In this document: in pieces, positions 48,948 through 57,066 of the stretch
Numbering within the stretch: position 1 is the stretch's first letter
Layout of the letters: every line of letters begins with the position of its first letter
Virus record (IMG/VR): IMGVR_UViG_3300048838_000933
Coordinates: 1 to 61,469 of that record
Length of the DNA stretch: 61,469 bases
Reading direction: 5' to 3' (one strand)
From: a virus
Translations under genes and position numbers: made by a program
The notes under the pieces: generated by a model
The model's database searches: none
What the model was told of the DNA's origin: nothing
The model's input: the letters and a program-made list of their open reading frames with translations, nothing else

Positions 48948-49291
48948 GCCGGCTCCAAGGCCATCTCGATCGAGGCCATCAGGGCGGGCTCGACGAGCGC
49001 ATGATCGCGCAGCGCCCGCACCGCCCAGAACGTCCCGAACCATCGCAGCGAATCCTCGGCGAACGGGTTGTAGTCGTAGCCGATAGCCACGACACCGTCG
49101 GCGTCGGTGATGCAGGCGGTGCGCCCGGCGAGCGGCGCCAGGCAGTAGCGGACAAACTCGTCGACCGCATCGACGAGCGCTTCGATGTTCGGCAGGTGTA
49201 GCCCGTCAGGCATCATCGACACACAGAACGACGGTCTCAGCTCCTGGGTGTAGGCCATGGGCAGCTTCACTCGTGGCGGGACGTGCGTCAC
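48944..49291 (-). CDS. Unknown protein
   Basis: 115 residues from a GTG in a GTGA overlap. Contains GRTACITDADGVVAIGYDYN. No family recognised. Confidence 0.6.
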   Translation of the reverse strand: MTHVPPRVKLPMAYTQELRPSFCVSMMPDGLHLPNIEALVDAVDEFVRYCLAPLAGRTACITDADGVVAIGYDYNPFAEDSLRWFGTFWAVRALRDHALVEPALMASIEMALEPA

Positions 49292-49782
49292 GACTTCACC
49301 TCGGGCTTGACGGGCTCGACAGCGATCTTCTTGCCCTTGCCGTCGAAGCGTCCGACGTCCGACTTGTCGATCCCCATCCGATCCAGCGCACCGGTCTTCG
49401 GCATGGCTGACGGCGACACGTAGCAGTCGGCCATCAGCTTGATCGCCTCCTCGGCAGCCTCGCCCGGCGAACGGACCTCGCCCGTCTCCAGGTCGACGAC
49501 CGCCCGCTTCTTCACTTCGGCCACCACCTTGTCGTGGTACGGCAGCCACCTGCCTTCGTTCGCGACCCGATACCGCTGGCCTCCGAACTCACGGGGGCTT
49601 TCCAGGATCGAGATGAGCTGGGTGTCGATCAGCCCGAGCAGCACGTTCGCCTTGCGGCGCAACTCGACGATCGACTCTCGCAGCACGATGGCGGATTCGA
49701 CGTCGAGCGAGTCGGTGTCCTCGACCATGTCCTCGAGCACGTCGGTCATCGCTGCGATGTCTGGATGTAGTTGTTCGATCAT
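49288..49782 (-). CDS. Unknown helical protein near recombination genes
   Basis: 164 residues with AAGGAGGG before ATG 49782. N-terminal helices (AMTDVLEDMVEDTDSLDVES) and GKGKKIAVEPVKPE at the end. Its neighbours (SSB, HIRAN) suggest a DNA metabolism role. Confidence 0.65.
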   Translation of the reverse strand: MIEQLHPDIAAMTDVLEDMVEDTDSLDVESAIVLRESIVELRRKANVLLGLIDTQLISILESPREFGGQRYRVANEGRWLPYHDKVVAEVKKRAVVDLETGEVRSPGEAAEEAIKLMADCYVSPSAMPKTGALDRMGIDKSDVGRFDGKGKKIAVEPVKPEVKS

Positions 49783-49979
49783 GACCCTCCTTGAGAGGTG
49801 AGATGCCAACCTCCGCACGCCGCGCATTCGTACACGCGAGCGGGCAGGGTTGGTCTGGTTGGATGGTTCTCCCGAATCGACTGGGCGACGAACGCCGCCG
49901 ATCCGTGGTCCTTGTAGCGGACCTTGTCCGGGTGGGCGTCGCAGGTGCGCTTGCCCGTCTTGCCGACGCGCCGCTTCAC
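49779..49979 (-). CDS. Small zinc-finger-like protein
   Basis: 66 residues. CDAHPDK...YECAACGGWH gives Cys/His ligands for one zinc. Basic start (KRRVGKTGKR), so nucleic-acid binding is plausible. Confidence 0.65.
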   Translation of the reverse strand: MKRRVGKTGKRTCDAHPDKVRYKDHGSAAFVAQSIRENHPTRPTLPARVYECAACGGWHLTSQGGS

Positions 49980-50422
49980 AGGTCCGTCATGTTGGCGTCA
50001 CGGAGGAACGGCTCCTCCTCCTCGCTGTAGGCCGGCGCCCGCCCGCCCGTAGTCCCGCCGGTTGAGCCGTCGCGCTGGATGCGTTCCACCGAACACTCGG
50101 CCCACTTGAGCGACGGGCCAGCATCGTCGAGAATCACCTCGGTGACCGAACGCTTGTTACCCTCTCGGTCCTCGTAGCTGCGCTGCGAGATGCGGCCCGT
50201 CACGATCACCCGGTCACCCTTGTGGAGTGAGGCGGCCAGATGTTCTCCCAGCTCGGCCCACGCGACCAGATTGATGAAGCTGGTCTCTTCCTGCCACTCG
50301 CCGTTCACCTGGTATCGACGGTTGACGGCCAGCCCAGCCGAAGCCACACCCCGCCCACTCGTCGTGTAGCGAAGATCCCAATCTTTTGTCAGGTTGCCTG
50401 ACAGCGTCACCGTGTTGTCCAT
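49976..50422 (-). CDS. ssb: Single-stranded DNA-binding protein
   Basis: 148 residues with GGAGAG upstream. The OB fold follows bacterial SSB: NTVTLSGNLTKDWDLRYT, SFINLVAWAELGEHLAASL, KGDRVIVTGRISQRSYEDRE. The tail has EEEEPF near the end but finishes in MTDL, so the usual terminal acidic tip that recruits host proteins is changed. Confidence 0.9.
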   Translation of the reverse strand: MDNTVTLSGNLTKDWDLRYTTSGRGVASAGLAVNRRYQVNGEWQEETSFINLVAWAELGEHLAASLHKGDRVIVTGRISQRSYEDREGNKRSVTEVILDDAGPSLKWAECSVERIQRDGSTGGTTGGRAPAYSEEEEPFLRDANMTDL

Positions 50423-50423
50423 G

Positions 50424-50816
50424 TCACTCTCCTCGCTTGAGTCGGATGGTGCATCCGACGATGTCGTCGTCTCCGACGATGTCTTCGACCCGACACAGCC
50501 ACTCGACACCAGCGTCGAGTTCGGGAGCCAGTCGGGCCGCAACCACCTTGTTGATGTGGCCGATCATGTGTCCGTCCCAGTGGACTTCGATGGCGTTCGA
50601 GTCGTACTGGTTCTTCGGGTTGCGCCGCAGCTTCAACCACATCGTGCTCGGCTCGGCCATCCGAAGTTCCTGCATGTCGAGCAACGTCTTGGGGTACTGC
50701 TCAACGAAGCTGACGCCCGCGATCTGGGTCGAGAAGGGCGACGTCAGCGGCTGCGGTTTGCGGCCCGCCTGTCGGGCGAGTTCGCGCTCTCGTTGTTCGG
50801 CTTGCTTGGACTGCAT
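50424..50816 (-). CDS. HIRAN-domain protein
   Basis: 130 residues with GGAGAG before the ATG. EPSTMWLKLRRNPKNQYDSN followed by AIEVHWDGHMIGHINKVVAA is the HIRAN OB-like fold that recognises DNA 3' ends, here without a helicase. It probably acts with SSB. Confidence 0.75.
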   Translation of the reverse strand: MQSKQAEQRERELARQAGRKPQPLTSPFSTQIAGVSFVEQYPKTLLDMQELRMAEPSTMWLKLRRNPKNQYDSNAIEVHWDGHMIGHINKVVAARLAPELDAGVEWLCRVEDIVGDDDIVGCTIRLKRGE

Positions 50817-50818
50817 GT

Positions 50819-51577
50819 TCACTCTCCTTGTTGGTTGGTTCGCTCTGAAACGATCGCTCGCAAGATCGGGCGGCACTCGTAATCCCATTCGACTTCTGAG
50901 CAGCCCGCCGGGTCGATGCCCTTGGAGGCCAACACCTTGAGGAACCGGCCGTACTCCTCATCGGTGAGCGCCGACTTCGCTCCGGCCCGCCAAGTGTTCA
51001 AGCGTTCGGAGTCGATGGCGTCGGTCAGCCCGTCGGAAGTGGGAGCAGCGGCGGGAGGCGGACCCGCCTGCTGCTCCCGGACCGGCGAGGCGGGCGGGCC
51101 CGCCGGTCGATCTGTGCGCTTCGGACGCGTCGTGAAGTGGACGAGCACCCGATACTTCTCGGTGCCGTCGTCATTCGCCTCCAAGGCTTTCCACACGACG
51201 ATCTCGTCGCCGGCTTCGAGTTGGTCGAGACGCTCCTTCATGTGTCGACCTTGGGCGCCGTCGGTGCGATGGGTGCGGATCGGCTCGACGCCGTCCGGGT
51301 AGTTCTTGGTTGGCTTGCCTATGTCGATGTGGACCAGGCAGCGGGTGCTGGACTGCTCGACTTCGTGGCTGACGTACGTGGCGACGAACACCGCTGCCTC
51401 CAAGACTTCGGTGGCGATCGCCCACTGGCGCGAACGGTCATTCATCATCGCCGCGATGCCCGGGATGGCCTGGTTGACCTTGCCCATCCACTGCCCTTCG
51501 TTCGAGCCCTTCGGCCCAGCCGACGCGATGGCCGCGCTCAGGATCAGCGGCACGAGTTCGTTGTTCGGTTCGGTCAT
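50819..51577 (-). CDS. Unknown protein, possible recombination function
   Basis: 252 residues with GGAGGA upstream. Conserved-looking N-terminal core (LVPLILSAAIASAGPKGSNE) with a Pro/Ala linker (GPPPAAAPTSDG) and a helical C-terminal domain. Placed with SSB and HIRAN genes. No family recognised. Confidence 0.65.
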   Translation of the reverse strand: MTEPNNELVPLILSAAIASAGPKGSNEGQWMGKVNQAIPGIAAMMNDRSRQWAIATEVLEAAVFVATYVSHEVEQSSTRCLVHIDIGKPTKNYPDGVEPIRTHRTDGAQGRHMKERLDQLEAGDEIVVWKALEANDDGTEKYRVLVHFTTRPKRTDRPAGPPASPVREQQAGPPPAAAPTSDGLTDAIDSERLNTWRAGAKSALTDEEYGRFLKVLASKGIDPAGCSEVEWDYECRPILRAIVSERTNQQGE

Positions 51578-51780
51578 GAGTCCTCCTCGGTGGTCGTTAC
51601 CTTCGGGTCAGCACCATCACGCAAGCCGTTGGCATACCCTCGGTCGTAGCCGTCGTGTGCTGCCTTGAGCGCCGACGCTCGGGTGTCGTCTGACCTGACG
51701 AAGCGGTGCTCGACTCCGTCATCGGTTGTCACGAGAACGACCCACGGCCGCCCCTCAGTGCTCTCGATTCGGACGATCAC
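51574..51780 (-). CDS. Unknown small protein
   Basis: 68 residues from a GTG with AGGAAGGG upstream, supplied by the overlapping micro-ORF. Beta strands then a helix. No family recognised. Confidence 0.6.
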   Translation of the reverse strand: MIVRIESTEGRPWVVLVTTDDGVEHRFVRSDDTRASALKAAHDGYDRGYANGLRDGADPKVTTTEEDS

Positions 51781-51812
51781 GGCGCGGCCCTTCCTGTTCG
51801 GTATCGGTTCAT
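51777..51812 (-). CDS. Micro-ORF MNRYRTGRAAP carrying the next ribosome site
   Basis: Eleven codons from an ATGA overlap. Near-identical at DNA level to the micro-ORF at 5250 on the other strand, and used the same way: it holds AGGAAGG and its TGA overlaps the next GTG. Confidence 0.45.
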   Translation of the reverse strand: MNRYRTGRAAP

Positions 51813-52075
51813 GCTGGGTTCCTGATCTCTATGACGAAGCGGATGGAGATGTAGTCGAACGACCAGCGCCGCTTGTCGCCCTTTGAGATCGGGCTCGTCT
51901 GGAGCATCTGCTCCCGGGTGGAGCGGATGTGCTCGAGCGCCGCCCGGTCGTACTTGTCGGCCTGCTTCTCCATCCCCTGGAGGTAGTCGCGCGCCCATTT
52001 CACTGCTGCTGACTGCGTGTCTTTGCGCGCCCCGAGCCCTAGTTCGTTCGGCGTGCCGTAGTGGACCTCGATCAC
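51809..52075 (-). CDS. Unknown small protein
   Basis: 88 residues, GTGA overlap. Helical middle (AVKWARDYLQGMEKQADKYD) and a beta C-terminus. No family recognised. Confidence 0.6.
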   Translation of the reverse strand: MIEVHYGTPNELGLGARKDTQSAAVKWARDYLQGMEKQADKYDRAALEHIRSTREQMLQTSPISKGDKRRWSFDYISIRFVIEIRNPA

Positions 52076-52515
52076 GGGAGGATCTCCGCAGCCAGAGCAC
52101 TCGGCTTCCACACGACCGCCGCCCGCCCCGACCCGGTCGGCCGGCGCAGGCCGGAGTCGGTGATCCAATTCTTGCGCATCAAGTCGTTGACCCGGGCCGA
52201 CACGGTCTGGTGTGGACGCCCGAGGATCTGTGTGAGCTGGTAGACGGTGAGCCCGCCAGCCAGGGCGATCTCGTCGAAGCAGATGCGGGCGAGCCCGGAG
52301 ATGTCGCCGAGGCTGGCGCCGGCTGCGGCCGAGGTCTCAGTCGAGTTGTTGCTTCGGGCGGCCCGTCGGCTGAGTTGTTCGAGCCCGAGGGTGCGGTGGT
52401 TGAGGACGGCCAGGTTCAGGTCGCGTGCTTGCTGCGGGCCCGGGTAGTCGTTCCAGCGGTAGGCGGCGTCGATGATTGCGTTCTCGGCGCGTCGCCTGGT
52501 CGATCGTTCAGTCAT
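52072..52515 (-). CDS. Winged-helix DNA-binding protein
   Basis: 147 residues with AAGGAG before ATG 52515. GGLTVYQLTQILGRPHQTVS followed by ARVNDLMRKNWITDSG and RAAVVW is a winged helix at about 87-140, preceded by a helical region. It is behind an internal promoter of the leftward operon, so it may regulate expression from here on. Confidence 0.75.
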   Translation of the reverse strand: MTERSTRRRAENAIIDAAYRWNDYPGPQQARDLNLAVLNHRTLGLEQLSRRAARSNNSTETSAAAGASLGDISGLARICFDEIALAGGLTVYQLTQILGRPHQTVSARVNDLMRKNWITDSGLRRPTGSGRAAVVWKPSALAAEILP

Positions 52516-52535
52516 GGCGTGACAGCTCTCCTTCG

Positions 52536-52548
52536 GTGATGATATGAC
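52536..52548 (-). promoter_or_regulatory. Palindrome copy 8 and internal leftward promoter
   Basis: GTGATGATATGAC (one mismatch). On the minus strand it contains TATCAT as the -10. Unlike the others it is 21 nt upstream of a start that has a ribosome site, so this transcript has a short leader. Confidence 0.55.
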
Positions 52549-52571
52549 TCTAGCGGATGTGCGTTTGCGAA

Positions 52572-52859
52572 TCAATCATTCTTGATGGTGATGACCAGCT
52601 CGTCGCCGATCGTCATGACGTCCGGCTCGACGCGCGCGCCGTCCACGAACGCGTGAATCGAGATCGCCACATGTCCGAGGTCCGTGCCCGCCGATGCGAC
52701 AGCGAACAGGGTCAGCCCCGAATGCTCGAAGTCTTCGTCGGTGGCGACGAACTGGACGTGCTGCGCGTGCGCCGGATTCTCGACGTGGTGACGGATCAGA
52801 CCCGTCCACTTCGCGGTGTGGACGTCGGCAGCTTCGGTGAAGTCGGATGCTTCGCTCAT
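52572..52859 (-). CDS. Unknown small protein
   Basis: 95 residues, ATGA overlap with the methyltransferase gene. Beta-rich (HVAISIHAFVDGARVEPDVM). No family recognised. Confidence 0.65.
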   Translation of the reverse strand: MSEASDFTEAADVHTAKWTGLIRHHVENPAHAQHVQFVATDEDFEHSGLTLFAVASAGTDLGHVAISIHAFVDGARVEPDVMTIGDELVITIKND

Positions 52860-53548
52860 TCAGTTCCTTCCGTGACTGGAGTCACAGGGTGGGATTTGGA
52901 TCGGATGCGCTCGGCGAGCTGGCGGCCGATGAACTCGGTGTAGGCCGGCGGGATCGACTGCGCCAGTTCAGCAACCGTCATCCAGTCGATCTGCATGGCC
53001 CTTTCGCGAATGGCCTGCTCGCCGGGATAGTTGAGGTGACCGTGGACTCCGACGACCGTCGCCAGCTTGCCCTTTCGGAAGTTCTTAATCGACAGGGAGC
53101 GGAAGCGCGGCGTCTGCCACGAGTGGTCGCAGGGGGGTGCGACCAGATTCCAGTTGGTCTCGAACAGGCGGTGTCGCCGGACATCCAGCCCGAACGACGA
53201 GCCGCACAGGCGAGCCGGATCGCGCATCTCTTTTCCAGCCCCCTCCACGTTCTCAATCACGTACGGCAGACCCGAAGCAACCAGTGCTTCACGCGTCTGC
53301 GGGATGAGGTTGACGTGCTTGCTCTTGTCGGCGGTCTGCGTTGAGAGCGCCTGGCATGGCGGCGAGGCGTGGATGGCGTCGAACTCGTTGAGATCAGCGC
53401 ACGCGAGATAGTCGAACACGTCCATCTGCACGAACGCGAACGGGTAGTTCTTCTGCGGGTGCAGGTCCACCCCGATCACGCTGAACCCGGCGCGGTGGTA
53501 GCCCATGGCGGCCCCACCGGCCCCACAGAACAGGTCGAGGATCATCAT
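52856..53548 (-). CDS. C5-cytosine DNA methyltransferase
   Basis: 230 residues. Motif I DLFCGAGGAAMGYHRAGF, motif IV ASPPCQ (catalytic Cys), motif VI IENVEG and RHRLFETN (motif VIII) are all present. It is shorter than typical family members and its target-recognition part is small. It methylates DNA, probably protecting phage DNA from host restriction. Confidence 0.85.
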   Translation of the reverse strand: MMILDLFCGAGGAAMGYHRAGFSVIGVDLHPQKNYPFAFVQMDVFDYLACADLNEFDAIHASPPCQALSTQTADKSKHVNLIPQTREALVASGLPYVIENVEGAGKEMRDPARLCGSSFGLDVRRHRLFETNWNLVAPPCDHSWQTPRFRSLSIKNFRKGKLATVVGVHGHLNYPGEQAIRERAMQIDWMTVAELAQSIPPAYTEFIGRQLAERIRSKSHPVTPVTEGTE

Positions 53549-53781
53549 TCGCGCAGCTCCTTCCACAGCGGTGCGATCTGCTCGGGCCGCCCCGAGATCG
53601 TGCAGGCGATCGAGTTGAGCCCGCCCACGTTCACAGTGTGGCGTCGGGCCCGCTTCCACAGCGTGCATCGGGCACCCTTCGGGACGCGGATCACGTTCTC
53701 GTGGTCGCCGTGGTCAACCCACAGTGTTCGGCCGCGCAGCTCGTAGCGGGCGACGTCGGTCAAGTCGACTTGGTAGCTCAC
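53545..53781 (-). CDS. Unknown small protein
   Basis: 78 residues, GTGA overlap. Beta-rich, then ISGRPEQIAPLWKELRE helix. No family recognised. Confidence 0.6.
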   Translation of the reverse strand: MSYQVDLTDVARYELRGRTLWVDHGDHENVIRVPKGARCTLWKRARRHTVNVGGLNSIACTISGRPEQIAPLWKELRE

Positions 53782-53972
53782 CAGGCCGGATGCTCCTCAA
53801 CATCGTCGCCGGGCTCGACCTCGAGCACGTCGTAGATCGACCGGGCCAGCAGCAACGCCTGGTCCTCGTACATCTGGAACGAGATGTTCTCCCACTCGAA
53901 GTGGACGACGACCGAGTTGGTGCCGTCGGTGTCCGGGACGATGTAGGTCGCCGGGACGGGCAGTTTCTTCAT
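53778..53972 (-). CDS. Unknown small protein
   Basis: 64 residues with AAGGAGG before ATG 53972. Acidic C-terminus (VEPGDDVEEHPAW). Confidence 0.6.
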   Translation of the reverse strand: MKKLPVPATYIVPDTDGTNSVVVHFEWENISFQMYEDQALLLARSIYDVLEVEPGDDVEEHPAW

Positions 53973-54121
53973 GATGGTTCCTCCTTGGTTCTTGGGATAC
54001 TGCGGGCCGGGCACGAGACGCGATGGTTCTCGGCGATCTGTTCCAGCGTGAACGTCCGGCTGTGGGCCGGCAGCTTGATGCGACCGTGGCAGCTCGGACA
54101 GATGATGTCGCGCTCAGCCAT
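53969..54121 (-). CDS. 50-residue zinc-ribbon-like protein
   Basis: ATG 54121 to a TGA overlapping the next ATG. IICPSCHGRI and a later VSCPAR give Cys/His ligands. Supported by close packing with both neighbours. Confidence 0.6.
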   Translation of the reverse strand: MAERDIICPSCHGRIKLPAHSRTFTLEQIAENHRVSCPARSIPRTKEEPS

Positions 54122-54479
54122 GGAGCCTGCGGTTCGCTACCTGGATGGCTTCGGTCAGCAGGTTGAAGTTGGCTGACTCGATCGGGTCGTCGGAATCCAT
54201 GCTGGCTCGCTGCCAGCCCGGGTTCCAGACGTCGCCTGCGTCCTCGTGGTACACCTCACCCCACTCCATCTCGGAGAACGGTGAGTCGTCACCGTTGATG
54301 TAGGTGGCCTCGAACTTCCAGGTGGACGACTCCTCGTCGAAATGGGCCACGACACCGAAGTGATACTCCTTGCCCTTCGCTCGGATGATGCCATCGCACG
54401 GCTCCTGGCATGGGCCGCCTTCTTCGATGCCGTCGTCGCGGTTGCCGGAACGTCCGCACGTCTTGCAGTACAGAGTCAT
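54114..54479 (-). CDS. Small zinc-ribbon protein
   Basis: 121 residues. LYCKTCGRSG...GGPCQEPCDG is a four-Cys zinc site at the N-terminus, then acidic and aromatic regions. Overlaps the next gene by 8 nt. Confidence 0.65.
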   Translation of the reverse strand: MTLYCKTCGRSGNRDDGIEEGGPCQEPCDGIIRAKGKEYHFGVVAHFDEESSTWKFEATYINGDDSPFSEMEWGEVYHEDAGDVWNPGWQRASMDSDDPIESANFNLLTEAIQVANRRLHG

Positions 54480-54646
54480 CCGCAATCTCCTCTCCCGGGT
54501 CGGTAGTTGGTCGGCATTGGCGCCGGGCACCATTCGGCGACGCGTCCGCGTGCTGCGGCGAAGTCGTCGCGGATCAGCTCGACCATGCGGGCAGAGATCG
54601 CCCACAGCTCACCGAGTTGACGGTCGACGTTCGGGTCGGCGGTCAT
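54476..54646 (-). CDS. Unknown small protein
   Basis: 56 residues. Helical (LWAISARMVELIRDDFAAAR). Overlaps at both ends. Confidence 0.55.
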   Translation of the reverse strand: MTADPNVDRQLGELWAISARMVELIRDDFAAARGRVAEWCPAPMPTNYRPGRGDCG

Positions 54647-54981
54647 CAGTTGTCCAGACCCATTGCTATCTCGTACGCGGTGGCGTTGCCCCACTCGGAT
54701 TCGTAGACCGGCCCCTCGGTTCGGTTGTCGACGAGCGTCGGCCCGTTGATCGTGTCGACGACGGTGATGTCGCCGCGCTCGACCTCGCCGTCCTCGATCT
54801 CGGCTTCGATCCACGCCTCCATGAGACCAGTGGCGTCGCCCGGCTCGCCGCAAACGATGAACAGGTCGGCCAGCGACTCCATCTCGGTCTGCGTCATGTG
54901 GCACGCGTTGTCGGATGCGGCGTAGCCGGCCCACGCGTTCACGAACTGCTGGGCGGCGTTGACGATCTTGTCGGTGTTCAC
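54646..54981 (-). CDS. Unknown acidic protein, YEIxMGLDN family A
   Basis: 111 residues from a GTG with GGAGGAG upstream. Ends in TAYEIAMGLDN, shared with the protein at 55162, so the two are paralogues at least in the tail. Confidence 0.6.
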   Translation of the reverse strand: MNTDKIVNAAQQFVNAWAGYAASDNACHMTQTEMESLADLFIVCGEPGDATGLMEAWIEAEIEDGEVERGDITVVDTINGPTLVDNRTEGPVYESEWGNATAYEIAMGLDN

Positions 54982-55151
54982 AGCTCCTCCGCTTCTAGGG
55001 CGGCGTTGATCAACTGTTGCGGCGTGACACCGAACAGGGTGAACTCGACCTGGTTGTCGAGGTTGCGGTCGTGGGCGATGATCGACGTCCAGCCATCGGA
55101 CGTCTGGACCGTGACGGTCTCGGTACCGAACACGGTGGTCTCGGTGTTCAT
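54978..55151 (-). CDS. Unknown small protein
   Basis: 57 residues with GGAGGA immediately before the ATG. Beta-rich (TVTVQTSDGWTSIIAHD). Confidence 0.55.
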   Translation of the reverse strand: MNTETTVFGTETVTVQTSDGWTSIIAHDRNLDNQVEFTLFGVTPQQLINAALEAEEL

Positions 55152-55161
55152 GGCTCCTCCT

Positions 55162-55326
55162 TCAGTTGTCGAGACCCATGACGATCTCGTAGTTGGTCCA
55201 TTGCTCTCGTTGGGCGAGCACCCATTCCGTGTAGCCGAGTCGGGTGTCGTCGTTGGCGACCTCTTCGCGCCAGTCCGATGACGGGAACTCCTCGTCGTCG
55301 ATCCAGTGGTTGACCCACTCAGCCAT
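55162..55326 (-). CDS. Unknown small protein, YEIxMGLDN family B
   Basis: 54 residues ending in TNYEIVMGLDN, the same ending as the protein at 54646. Confidence 0.55.
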   Translation of the reverse strand: MAEWVNHWIDDEEFPSSDWREEVANDDTRLGYTEWVLAQREQWTNYEIVMGLDN

Positions 55327-55795
55327 CGAAAGACTCCTCCCAGATGCGAGGCACACCGTTGGTGCCGAGAGCGTCGGCGACGTGTTCGATCGTCTCGGAC
55401 GTCCACTGCTCGCCGTCGTTGATGAGGATGTCGATGATCTCGGCGACAATCGTGTCGCAGTTGATGTCGTCCAGGTCGACGTCGTCGGATGATGGTGTGT
55501 CGGCGACAAGGAAGAACTCCCCGTCGAGCCAGGTCCAGTAGCCGCCCTCGGTGTGCTCGTTGAGTAGGTCCTCGAGCCGCTCGCCGGCCCAGACGTGGCG
55601 ATCCCATGCGTTCTCCGGCGAGACGTCGGATGCCTGCTCCCCGTCAGCGACGCGCCGCCAGTAGCGGGGGTCGTCGTTGTAGTCGAACGGGATGTCGAAC
55701 TCTTCGCAGATCTCGGCGAGCCGGTCGATGCCGTACTGGCCGCGATGGCCCTCGGCGTAGCAGCCCGGGTTCGCGTCTTGTCCGTTGACCTTCAC
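55319..55795 (-). CDS. Unknown acidic protein
   Basis: 158 residues from GTG 55795, GTGA overlap. Very acidic and aromatic. No family recognised. Confidence 0.6.
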   Translation of the reverse strand: MKVNGQDANPGCYAEGHRGQYGIDRLAEICEEFDIPFDYNDDPRYWRRVADGEQASDVSPENAWDRHVWAGERLEDLLNEHTEGGYWTWLDGEFFLVADTPSSDDVDLDDINCDTIVAEIIDILINDGEQWTSETIEHVADALGTNGVPRIWEESFDG

Positions 55796-56028
55796 TGGTT
55801 CCTCCTTGCGTTGACGACAGCCTGTTCGGCGTCGAGCTTGAGTTCGGTGAGCAGGAATCGCGCGTCGGCGATCGCTTGCTCCTCGTCGCGCAGCGCGTTG
55901 AGCGTGGCGACGGTCCGGTCCATCTCGGCGGAGACCGAGATGAGCGCCGCTTCGGTGTGTTCGATGTCTTTGGCGACCTCGGCCGCCCGGGTGTCGAGGA
56001 TGTAGCGGACTGAGTGGTGCAGCGTCAT
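55792..56028 (-). CDS. Coiled-coil protein
   Basis: 78 residues with AGGAGG before the ATG. One long heptad helix (AEVAKDIEHTEAALISVSAE). Unknown function. Confidence 0.6.
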   Translation of the reverse strand: MTLHHSVRYILDTRAAEVAKDIEHTEAALISVSAEMDRTVATLNALRDEEQAIADARFLLTELKLDAEQAVVNARRNQ

Positions 56029-56279
56029 GGTTCCTCCTGGAACATCTCGAAGTGGACGATGGCGTTCTCCAGCGCGGGCTCGTCGGCGTCGACGTACAAG
56101 AACACCGTGGGCACGCCGTCGTCGGAGCCGCCCGAGGGGTTGAGCATGATGTACTCGACCCGCCCGTCCGGGTGCGTCGCCCGGAGTCCGACCGCACCGC
56201 CGTCGTGCAGGCACGCGTCGTAGACCACGCCCGAGTCCTCGTCGACGGTCTCGTGTGGGGTGACGGTGAAGTAGGTCAT
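56025..56279 (-). CDS. Unknown small protein
   Basis: 84 residues. Beta-rich (VFLYVDADEPALENAIVHFE). ATGA overlaps. Confidence 0.6.
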   Translation of the reverse strand: MTYFTVTPHETVDEDSGVVYDACLHDGGAVGLRATHPDGRVEYIMLNPSGGSDDGVPTVFLYVDADEPALENAIVHFEMFQEEP

Positions 56280-56863
56280 AGCACTCCTTCGAGATTGTGG
56301 ATGTGGTCGTGGACGTTGACGATCAGGTGCCAGCCGACCGTGTAGGCGAAGCCGTCCTTCTCCCACTCGACCTGCTGGCGGAACTCGGCCCACGCCCGGA
56401 CGCGGTCGATGTCGGGGATGTCGTAGCCGTCGCAGTCCCAGTCGGTGCAGATGCCGTGTGCCTCGACGTGCTCGCAGGTGACGTCGGTCCACTCGTCAGG
56501 CGTCCCGATCCCATGGACGACCAGGTGCCCGCCCGAGCGGCCTTCGCCGTACACCTGGACGTAGTCGCCGAAGTGCTCGCGAGCGAACGCAATGACGTCA
56601 TCCCACCAGGTCTCGCGAGCGATCTCCTCGGCGGCGTTGAGCTGGTCGTACTCCTGGTCGTCGTCGAGGGCTTCGATCCACGCCTTGACGGTGTCGACGT
56701 TGTCGAACTCGTGGCGCAGCTCGTCCCAGGGGATGTCACGCGGGAACCACTTGCGGTTCTTCACGTCGATCGACGGGTAGCGCCGGCCACGGTTGTAGTA
56801 GGTCTCGTCGTCGAACTCCTGGCGGAGTGCCTCGGCGGCGATGAGTGCGAGTGGATGGGTCAT
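56276..56863 (-). CDS. Unknown protein
   Basis: 195 residues, ATGA overlaps. Contains HGICTDWDCDGYDIPDIDRV, a Cys/Asp-rich patch that may bind metal. No family recognised. Confidence 0.6.
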   Translation of the reverse strand: MTHPLALIAAEALRQEFDDETYYNRGRRYPSIDVKNRKWFPRDIPWDELRHEFDNVDTVKAWIEALDDDQEYDQLNAAEEIARETWWDDVIAFAREHFGDYVQVYGEGRSGGHLVVHGIGTPDEWTDVTCEHVEAHGICTDWDCDGYDIPDIDRVRAWAEFRQQVEWEKDGFAYTVGWHLIVNVHDHIHNLEGVL

Positions 56864-57066
56864 GATGTGAAGTCCTGGAATCCTTCCTGCTCGAGCCAGG
56901 CTCGGGCCTCGTTGTAGGTGGTGAACTCGACGGACTTGACCAGCCCGACAGCGGTGAGGTACCACTCGACGCGGTAGCGATCGCCGTCGCGGAAGGTGTT
57001 TGCTTCGGCTTCGGATTCCTCCTCGCCGTCGGGGATGCGCAGCCACACGTCGAGCGGTTCGGTCAT
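56860..57066 (-). CDS. DVWLR/GFQDFT protein, copy 1
   Basis: 68 residues. LDVWLRIPDGEEESEAEANT, YRVEWYLTAVGLV, GFQDFTS. It closely matches the product at 57946, with one other gene between them. Confidence 0.65.
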   Translation of the reverse strand: MTEPLDVWLRIPDGEEESEAEANTFRDGDRYRVEWYLTAVGLVKSVEFTTYNEARAWLEQEGFQDFTS

